36,868 bases of DNA, from assembly GCA_903892335.1 (NCBI GenBank), contig CAITID010000187.1, positions 1-36,868 of the forward strand, written 5' to 3'. Positions 31,337-36,868 of this stretch are shown here, one piece after another (within the stretch, counting starts at the first letter, position 1; every line of letters starts with the position of its first letter). Source of the stretch: an uncultured Actinomycetes bacterium. GTDB taxonomy: Bacteria; Actinomycetota; Actinomycetes; Nanopelagicales; Nanopelagicaceae. The notes under the pieces are model-generated. The model was given only the letters and a program-made list of their open reading frames with translations, was not told where the DNA came from and searched no databases. The position numbers and the translations under genes are program-made.

Positions 31337-32038
31337 GTGCGAGAGAGTTTTTCAAATAAAAAGGTTAGAGCCGCCAAGATGTATCGGGTTTTAACCAAAA
31401 GCTATCCAAATGTTAGATGTGAGTTAGTTTTTAAAAACCCATTTCAATTATTAGTAGCAACTGTTTTATCTGCACAGTGCACCGATAAAAGAGTGAATCA
31501 AACAACTCCTGCCTTGTTTAAAAAGTATAATTCAATTAAAAAGATGGCTAAAGCTGATCAAGACGATATTGAGCGCTTAGTTAAATCAACTGGATTTTTT
31601 CGCGCTAAGGCAAAAAACATAAAATCACTTAGCCAAAAAATAATTAGTGATTTTGATGGCCAAGTCCCTGAGCGATTAGAGGATTTAATTACATTGCCGG
31701 GGGTTGGACGTAAAACTGCGAATGTTGTTTTGGGTCATGCATTTAACACCCCAGGAATTACAGTTGATACACACTTTGGCAGATTGAGCAGAAGATTTCG
31801 TTGGAGTAAATCTATAGATCCTGTGAAGTTGGAGTTTGAGGTTGGGGATTTAATTCCCCAGAAAGAGTGGACCAATCTTTCACAGCGCTTAATTTGGCAT
31901 GGCCGGCGGGTATGTCACTCGCGCAAACCAGCATGTGGTGCTTGTTCATTAAGTAAGTTATGCCCATCATTTGGTATCGGTGAGATGGATCCAATTAAGG
32001 CAAAGCGATTAGTGAAGGTAGAGGCAGACTTTAGATGA
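31337..32038 (+). CDS. nth: Endonuclease III
   Basis: This base-excision repair glycosylase/AP lyase removes oxidised pyrimidines. The 233-residue product has the helix-hairpin-helix LPGVGRKTANVVLGHAF near 120 with the catalytic Lys in GRKTA, the catalytic Asp in TVDTHFGRL and the [4Fe-4S] cluster loop with four Cys (CHSRKPACGACSLSKLCP) near 195-212. GTG 31337 is used; it follows a -10 box by 7 bases. It overlaps tlpA (ATGA). Confidence 0.96.
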   Translation: MRESFSNKKVRAAKMYRVLTKSYPNVRCELVFKNPFQLLVATVLSAQCTDKRVNQTTPALFKKYNSIKKMAKADQDDIERLVKSTGFFRAKAKNIKSLSQKIISDFDGQVPERLEDLITLPGVGRKTANVVLGHAFNTPGITVDTHFGRLSRRFRWSKSIDPVKLEFEVGDLIPQKEWTNLSQRLIWHGRRVCHSRKPACGACSLSKLCPSFGIGEMDPIKAKRLVKVEADFR

Positions 32039-32583
32039 AGCGAGTTAGTGCTTTAGTAATTGCAACATTGTTGCTTTCTAGCTGCGCCAGTAAAACTCCA
32101 GATAATCTGGTTGCAGTTGGGGTTATTCCTGATTGTTCAACAATTACCCGGGTTGCAACCGCCGCTAAATCACTTGAGATGCCTTGTTTGGATGGCTCGG
32201 AGATAATTAATTTCCATACGATTCGTGGCCCAATTGTTGTAAATGTTTGGGGCTCATGGTGTGTTGGTTGCCGCGAGGAAATGCCTTACTTCATTGATCT
32301 ATATGCAACTAGTAAGTTTAAAAATGGTGATATCAAGTTATTAGGTATTGATGTGCAGGAGCGCACACTTGATGCTGGTCAAGCATTTATAAAATCATAT
32401 GGAATGAGCTGGCCACACTTAATCGATATCGAAGATAAAAGTAAGTTTCTATTCGGACCAGGCGTCCCTGTTACTTGGTTTATAGATAAAGCTGGCAAAG
32501 TAGTTGCAACTAAAATTGGTGCATACACAAATAAAGAGGAGTTATTTCAGCAGGTAGAAAAAGCTTTTAAAATTCGATTATGA
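32035..32583 (+). CDS. TlpA-like thioredoxin-fold lipoprotein
   Basis: The 182-residue protein starts with a signal peptide and lipobox LSSC (Cys near 17), so it is membrane-anchored outside the cell. The thioredoxin fold has the redox pair in WGSWCVGCREEMPYF near 72-86 and the cis-Pro in GVPVTWFIDKAG near 142. It probably reduces or delivers electrons to exported Cys proteins or cytochrome maturation. It sits between nth and cvpA with four-base overlaps on both sides, like Rv3673c in mycobacteria; the NUDIX gene that follows there is missing here. Confidence 0.92.
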   Translation: MKRVSALVIATLLLSSCASKTPDNLVAVGVIPDCSTITRVATAAKSLEMPCLDGSEIINFHTIRGPIVVNVWGSWCVGCREEMPYFIDLYATSKFKNGDIKLLGIDVQERTLDAGQAFIKSYGMSWPHLIDIEDKSKFLFGPGVPVTWFIDKAGKVVATKIGAYTNKEELFQQVEKAFKIRL

Positions 32584-33074
32584 AAAGCTTTGACCTAATT
32601 GTTGCCGCAATACTTCTATTCACTGCATTAATTGGATTTAAAAATGGGCTCATTCAAACCTTATTTAAAACAATTGGCTATATCGCCGGTGGTGTACTGG
32701 GTCTTGCAATCGCACTTGAAGTGATTAAGAATTGGCAAAGCCCTTTTGCGAAGCTCGGCTTAGCGCTACTGCTAATTTTTACAGTTGCAACAATTGGTGA
32801 ATACCTGCTTGGTAAAATTGGCAAAGGTGTTCATAAACGTATTTTGTTTGGGCCGTTTAAACTAATTGATTCACTATTAGGAGCCTGCCTTTCAATCTTA
32901 AGAACTGCAGTCCTTATTTACTTAAGTGCGATTTTACTAATTGCTTCACCATGGGGATGGGCTGATTCAAATATAGATAACTCAAAGTTTTATACCTACA
33001 TCGAGGATCATTTTCCGAAGTTAATTACCGATTACCAGCCAAAGGTTGAGGAAATCTTTAAAAAGATTAATTAA
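32580..33074 (+). CDS. CvpA-family membrane protein (MarP position, protease domain absent)
   Basis: The 164-residue product has four hydrophobic segments (about 3-20, 28-47, 57-77 and 104-125) and the CvpA-type start SFDLIVAAILLFTALIGFKNGLIQ. In mycobacteria the gene at this position, MarP (Rv3671c, about 397 residues), joins a CvpA-like membrane part to a periplasmic serine protease. Here the frame ends after the membrane part plus a short tail, and no protease motif follows. The stop interleaves with that of convergent acs (TTAA, 33071-33074). Confidence 0.88.
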   Translation: MKSFDLIVAAILLFTALIGFKNGLIQTLFKTIGYIAGGVLGLAIALEVIKNWQSPFAKLGLALLLIFTVATIGEYLLGKIGKGVHKRILFGPFKLIDSLLGACLSILRTAVLIYLSAILLIASPWGWADSNIDNSKFYTYIEDHFPKLITDYQPKVEEIFKKIN

Positions 33075-35029
33075 TCCTCTGATTTTGCGCTGTTTAATCC
33101 CTCAGAAATTAACTTCATAACATTTGGATCAGCAAGTGTTGTGCTATCTCCTACAGCTCGATTTTCAGCAACATCCCGCAGCAAACGTCGCATAATCTTT
33201 CCACTTCGCGTCTTTGGTAGCTCAGCTACAACCATGATCTGCCTTGGTTTAGCGATTGGGCCAATTTCTTTAGCAACATGATCGCGCAGTTGCTTAACTA
33301 ATTGCTCACCGCTGGCTGATTCAATGCCACCACGTAGAATTACAAATGCAACAATGCCTTGTCCGGTCATCTCATCATTTGCACCAACCACCGCAGCTTC
33401 AGCAATTGCCTCATGTGAGACCAATGCAGATTCAACCTCGGTAGTTGATATGCGGTGTCCAGAAACATTCATTACATCATCTACTCGGCCAAGTAACCAG
33501 ATTGCGCCATCTTTATCTAACTTGGCACCATCTCCGGCAAAGTACAAACCATTAAATCTTGACCAGTAAGTTTCTTTGTAACGCTCTGGCTCGCCCCAAA
33601 TACCGCGCATCATTGATGGCCATGGATGAGTTAAAACTAAGTAGCCACCACGACCATTACCAACAGCTTTTGCTTCATCATCTACAACCTCTGCAGAAAT
33701 TCCAGGAAGTGGCTTCATTGCAGATCCTGGCTTTGTTGCCGTTACACCAGGAAGTGGTGAAATCATGATTGCACCAGTTTCAGTTTGCCACCAGGTGTCA
33801 ACAATTGGGCAACGATTTGAACCAATTACTTCGCGATACCACATCCAAGCTTCTGGATTAATTGGCTCACCAACTGAACCTAAAACGCGAAGGGAAGAAA
33901 GATTACAACTATTTGGAAACTCATCGCCCCACTTCATCCAAGTTCTAATTAAAGTTGGTGCGGTATAAAGAATTGTTACCTTGTATTTTTGAATAATCTC
34001 AAACATTCTAGATTTAGATGGCGTATCCGGTGTTCCTTCATAAATTACTTGGGTTGCACCATTAATTAAAGGACCATAGACAACGTAGGAGTGTCCGGTA
34101 ATCCATCCAACATCGGCCGTGCACCAGTAGATATCTGATTCTGGCTTTAGATCAAAGACAATGCGATGGGTAAATGAAGCTTGGGTTAAGTAGCCACCCG
34201 TTGTGTGATAAATACCCTTTGGCTTTGCAGTTGTGCCAGAGGTGTAAAGAATAAATAAACCCTGCTCACTATCGAAAAATTGCGCCTCATGCTGATCAGA
34301 TTGGCGATCAACAATCTCATGCCACCAAATATCCCGGCCTGAATCAAACTCAGTTGGTTGGCCAGTGCGCTTAACAACTAAAACATTCTTAACCTTTGTC
34401 TTTCCTTTAAGGGCCTCATCAACTGCAGGCTTTAATGCAAATGGTGCACCTTTACGATATCCACCATCTGCGGTGATAACTAAAGTTGCATCTGCATCTT
34501 GAATTCGAGCAAGCAATGAATCTGCGCTAAAGCCACCAAATACAACTGAGTGCATTGCGCCAAGGCGGGCACAAGCAAGCATTGCAATTACCGCCTCTGG
34601 AATCATCGGCATATAAATTGCTATGCGATCACCCTGCTTAACACCTAACTCAATTAATGCATTAGTGGTTTTCTTAACCTGCGTTAGTAACTGTCCGTAA
34701 GTGATTGTTCTGGTATCTCCAGGCTCACCCTCAAAGTGAAATGCAACTCTGGATCCGCGTCCTTCTAAGACATGTTTATCTAGGCAGTTGTAAGAAGCAT
34801 TTATCTTTCCACCAATAAACCATTTGGCAAAAGGTAATTGCCAATCAATAACCTGATCCCATTTTTTATCCCAATGTAGGTTATTTGCTTGTGCTTCCCA
34901 AAAAGCTACTGGATCCCTCTTTGCTAATTCATAAATGTCTGATTTGGCATTTGCATTAGCGGCAAACTCTGCTGTTGGGGCGAAGGTGCGATCTTCATAG
35001 GATAAATTCTCAAATGATTCACTGCTCAT
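33071..35029 (-). CDS. acs: Acetyl-CoA synthetase
   Basis: It activates acetate to acetyl-CoA through acetyl-AMP. From ATG 35029 it has 652 residues, the length of E. coli Acs. Motifs: the P-loop-like YTSGTTAKPKG near 265, TWWQTETG near 415, YFAGDGAKLDKDG near 498 and the regulatory/catalytic Lys in PKTRSGKIMRRLLR near 610, the site acetylated in many bacteria. ATG 35029 follows a -10 box TAATCT by 7 bases. TTG 35050, seven codons upstream, has GGTGGGG before it and is the main alternative start. Confidence 0.95.
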   Translation of the reverse strand: MSSESFENLSYEDRTFAPTAEFAANANAKSDIYELAKRDPVAFWEAQANNLHWDKKWDQVIDWQLPFAKWFIGGKINASYNCLDKHVLEGRGSRVAFHFEGEPGDTRTITYGQLLTQVKKTTNALIELGVKQGDRIAIYMPMIPEAVIAMLACARLGAMHSVVFGGFSADSLLARIQDADATLVITADGGYRKGAPFALKPAVDEALKGKTKVKNVLVVKRTGQPTEFDSGRDIWWHEIVDRQSDQHEAQFFDSEQGLFILYTSGTTAKPKGIYHTTGGYLTQASFTHRIVFDLKPESDIYWCTADVGWITGHSYVVYGPLINGATQVIYEGTPDTPSKSRMFEIIQKYKVTILYTAPTLIRTWMKWGDEFPNSCNLSSLRVLGSVGEPINPEAWMWYREVIGSNRCPIVDTWWQTETGAIMISPLPGVTATKPGSAMKPLPGISAEVVDDEAKAVGNGRGGYLVLTHPWPSMMRGIWGEPERYKETYWSRFNGLYFAGDGAKLDKDGAIWLLGRVDDVMNVSGHRISTTEVESALVSHEAIAEAAVVGANDEMTGQGIVAFVILRGGIESASGEQLVKQLRDHVAKEIGPIAKPRQIMVVAELPKTRSGKIMRRLLRDVAENRAVGDSTTLADPNVMKLISEGLNSAKSED

Positions 35030-35036
35030 GTACTCG

Positions 35037-35066
35037 AGATTACCAGCCAATACTTTTCCCCACCAA
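35037..35066 (-). promoter_or_regulatory. Leaderless promoter of acs
   Basis: On the minus strand TTGGTG (35066-35061) and TAATCT (35042-35037) are spaced by 18 bases and the ATG follows after CGAGTAC, 7 bases. The same bases contain the ribosome-site-like GGTGGGG that would serve TTG 35050. Confidence 0.45.
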
Positions 35067-35144
35067 CCTCACCTCATAACTCTTTTGCACTTCAAACTGG
35101 CTACCTTGCGCAGGCACAACCCATGAATAAGAGAAGGAGATAAC

Positions 35145-35264
35145 TTGGCAACCTCAGTCGTAATCACACTAATCCTGTTGATGCAGAAACTGCTTGCTAC
35201 CGGCATCTTGGGTAGCGCCTTGGCCACGGTGCTGAAAAAGGCGCTGCTTCTGCTAGCAGCTTAA
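35145..35264 (+). CDS. 39-residue hydrophobic peptide, unrecognised
   Basis: TTG at 35145 is preceded by AAGGAGATAAC, one of the best ribosome sites in the window (35134-35144). The product MATSVVITLILLMQKLLATG continues with a second hydrophobic run split by KK (LKKALLLLAA) and ends at TAA 35262. It could be one membrane helix or an amphipathic peptide. Codons are richer in G and C than in neighbours. Possible roles are a small membrane protein or a leader peptide affecting fba; nothing identifies it. Confidence 0.5.
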   Translation: MATSVVITLILLMQKLLATGILGSALATVLKKALLLLAA

Positions 35265-35281
35265 AAAATCACCACCTAATG

Positions 35282-35335
35282 GGGCGGGTAATTTTCAAAA
35301 CCGCCCTAAATGTGGTGGGATTGGTCGTAATCCCA
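35282..35335 (+). promoter_or_regulatory. Two hairpins in the fba leader
   Basis: GGGCGG (35282-35287) pairs with CCGCCC (35301-35306) around 13 bases. TGGGATT (35316-35322) pairs with AATCCCA (35329-35335) around GGTCGT. They lie between the small peptide gene and fba, 31 bases before the ATG. Neither has a T tract, so they are more likely RNA-processing or regulatory structures than terminators. Confidence 0.4.
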
Positions 35336-35365
35336 AAGGGCCAAAAAGATAACTGGGAGATAAAG

Positions 35366-36400
35366 ATGGCAATTGCAACACCAGAGATTTACAACCAGAT
35401 GTTAGATCGCGCCAAAGCTGGCGCCTTTGCATACCCTGCAATCAACGTATCTTCATCACAAACTTTAATCGCAGCCCTTCGTGGCTTTGCCGAAGCAAAA
35501 TCAGATGGAATCATTCAAATCTCTTGGGGAGGTGCGGAATACCTATCTGGATCAACAGTTAAAAACATGGTCGATGGCGCAGTTGCTCTCGCTGAATACG
35601 CACACATCGTTGCAAAAAATTACAATGTAAACATCGCACTCCATACCGATCATTGCCCAGCTGAAAAATTAGATGGCTTTATGCGCCCACTTCTAGATTT
35701 TGGTGCAAAGCGAATCAAAGAAGGCAAAGCACCTTTGTTTAACTCTCATATGTGGGATGGATCAGCCGTTTCTATGCCAGAGAATATGAAGATTGCTAAA
35801 GAGATGTTAGAAAAATCTGTTGCAGCTAAAACAATTCTTGAAATTGAGATTGGTGTGGTGGGTGGGGAGGAAGATGGCATTGAAGCAAAGCATGATGCCA
35901 AACTTTACTCAACTCCCGAGGATGCACTTTTAACGGTGGAAACACTTGGAACAGATGCAAATGCGCGCTACCTAGTTGCGGCAACCTTTGGAAATGTTCA
36001 TGGTGTTTACAAGCCAGGCAATGTAGTTTTGCAACCAAAGATTCTTCGCACCTTACAAGATGCGGTATCTAAAAAATTAGGATTGCCTGATGGTGCTAAA
36101 CCGATGGATCTAGTTTTCCATGGTGGATCTGGTTCTTTACTCTCTGAGATCCGCGAATCACTTGATTACGGCGTTGTGAAGATGAATATTGATACCGATA
36201 CCCAATACGCATTTACTCGCCCAGTTGTTGAACATATGTTTAAAAACTATGACGGTGTATTAAAGATTGATGGTGAGGTAGGTAATAAAAAAGCTTACGA
36301 TCCGCGTGCATGGGGTAAAGCAGGTGAGGCTGGCATGGCCTCTCGCGTAGTTGTTGCATGTGAAGATCTTCGTTCTACCGGCACCACAATCAACGGTTAA
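35366..36400 (+). CDS. fba: Class II fructose-bisphosphate aldolase
   Basis: The zinc enzyme cleaves fructose-1,6-bisphosphate in glycolysis and runs in reverse for gluconeogenesis. From ATG 35366, with GGGAGA upstream, it has 344 residues, the same as the M. tuberculosis enzyme, and starts with the shared MAIATPEIY. Visible are the zinc ligands in LHTDHCP near 96, EIGVVGGEEDG near 166, FGNVHG near 212 and FHGGSGS near 252, and a NIDTDTQYAF segment near 280. The frame is open back to 35279, but the extra 29 residues overlap leader hairpins and are not family-like. Confidence 0.97.
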   Translation: MAIATPEIYNQMLDRAKAGAFAYPAINVSSSQTLIAALRGFAEAKSDGIIQISWGGAEYLSGSTVKNMVDGAVALAEYAHIVAKNYNVNIALHTDHCPAEKLDGFMRPLLDFGAKRIKEGKAPLFNSHMWDGSAVSMPENMKIAKEMLEKSVAAKTILEIEIGVVGGEEDGIEAKHDAKLYSTPEDALLTVETLGTDANARYLVAATFGNVHGVYKPGNVVLQPKILRTLQDAVSKKLGLPDGAKPMDLVFHGGSGSLLSEIRESLDYGVVKMNIDTDTQYAFTRPVVEHMFKNYDGVLKIDGEVGNKKAYDPRAWGKAGEAGMASRVVVACEDLRSTGTTING

Positions 36401-36405
36401 TCACA

Positions 36406-36868
36406 ATGCCGGCAGTAGTTCTACTTGGTGCGCAGTGGGGCGATGAGGGCAAGGGAAAAGCAACTGACTTACTTGGTGATCGTGTTGATTATGTTGTTCG
36501 TTATCAAGGCGGAAACAACGCTGGCCACACGGTTGTAATTGGTGATCAAAAGTACGCACTGCACTTACTTCCTTCAGGAATACTTTCATCAAATGTAATT
36601 CCAGTAATTGGCAATGGTGTTGTAATTGATCCTGCAGTATTGCTGGAAGAAATTAAGGGACTCAATGAGCGAGGCATTGATACCTCAAAGCTTAAGATTT
36701 CAACTAATGCACATTTGATTACGCCTTATCACCGCACCCTAGATAAAGTCTCAGAGAGATTTTTAGGTAAATCAAAGATCGGTACCACCGGTCGCGGAAT
36801 AGGTCCGGCATACGCCGACAAGATAAATCGAATGGGAATTCGAGTACAAGATTTATTTGATCCATCTA
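36406..36868 (+). CDS. purA: Adenylosuccinate synthetase, N-terminal part (cut by window edge)
   Basis: It makes adenylosuccinate from IMP, aspartate and GTP in AMP synthesis. The 154 residues present include the GTP loop GAQWGDEGKGKATD (8-21) with the catalytic Asp13, YQGGNNAGHTVV with catalytic His near 41, and the IMP-binding GTTGRGIGPAYADK near 125. ATG 36406 lies 5 bases after the fba stop with no own ribosome site, so it is probably co-transcribed with fba. No stop occurs before the window end. Confidence 0.96.
   Translation, partial: MPAVVLLGAQWGDEGKGKATDLLGDRVDYVVRYQGGNNAGHTVVIGDQKYALHLLPSGILSSNVIPVIGNGVVIDPAVLLEEIKGLNERGIDTSKLKISTNAHLITPYHRTLDKVSERFLGKSKIGTTGRGIGPAYADKINRMGIRVQDLFDPS

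Noticed and set aside
35123..35143. Six-codon upstream frame (MNKRRR) before the hydrophobic peptide gene
   Set aside because: Its codons are simply the SD sequence read in frame and no ribosome site precedes it.
35279..35365. 29-residue N-terminal extension of fructose-bisphosphate aldolase
   Set aside because: It runs through two leader hairpins and is absent from the family; ATG 35366 with GGGAGA gives the normal 344 residues.
1..36868. CRISPR arrays, insertion sequences, phage or toxin-antitoxin modules
   Set aside because: No regular direct repeats, transposase, integrase or paired small toxin/antitoxin genes were seen on either strand.

Overview
The window reads as a chromosomal stretch of a streamlined, AT-leaning actinobacterium, most likely a freshwater acI-type lineage (Nanopelagicales; inference from gene content and style). 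Support comes from the Actinobacteria-typical TadA-associated protein beside tadA, an FprA-type ferredoxin reductase, the tRNA-Ser/SRP RNA/dnaX/recR/lysC/asd run, and a metallophosphoesterase/YqeY/DUF4177/RidA/Crp/Nth/TlpA/CvpA/Acs block that parallels the Rv3683-Rv3667 region of Mycobacterium tuberculosis. Genes are packed tightly, many start or stop codons overlap, and there are no insertion sequences, phage genes or CRISPR arrays.

Layout. 1-391: sparse left edge with the end of one possible membrane ORF and a tiny ORF. 392-2012: tRNA-Ser(GCT), fprA-like reductase, tRNA-Arg(ACG). 2035-8126: a lipoprotein, an operon of a COG3375-type GNAT enzyme, an OSBS/N-succinylamino-acid racemase and an MFS transporter, then an HtrA protease and a YdcZ-type DMT transporter. 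8102-11745: DedA, ACT-malic enzyme and upp on the minus strand; the TadA-associated gene and tadA on the plus strand. 11742-15648: a KimA-like permease fused to an OB-fold domain, and a succinate-semialdehyde dehydrogenase. 15655-22587: an AT-rich cassette for a nine-carbon or related ulosonic acid sugar (PseH-PseG fusion, PseI/SpsE, aldo-keto reductase, SpsF, class III aminotransferase, HAD phosphatase, KdsB-like enzyme). 22686-27660: tRNA-Ser(GGA), SRP RNA, dnaX, recR, lysC (with internal beta start), asd. 27662-35029: a membrane protein, metallophosphoesterase, yqeY, DUF4177, ridA, crp, nth, tlpA, cvpA, acs. 35145-36868: a small hydrophobic peptide gene, fba and the first part of purA.

The strongest candidates for something new are the sugar-acid cassette beside tRNA-Ser(GGA), which lacks its own PseB/PseC but holds two different cytidylyltransferase families, and a recurring promoter layout in which a TANNNT -10 box sits only 6-7 bases before the start codon, implying leaderless mRNAs at about ten genes. 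Two divergent pairs have start codons 14 and 23 bp apart and appear to share one symmetric -10 element. Further oddities are a probable ATT start codon, the permease/OB-fold fusion, a MarP-position gene reduced to its membrane domain, and a 39-residue hydrophobic peptide gene before fba.
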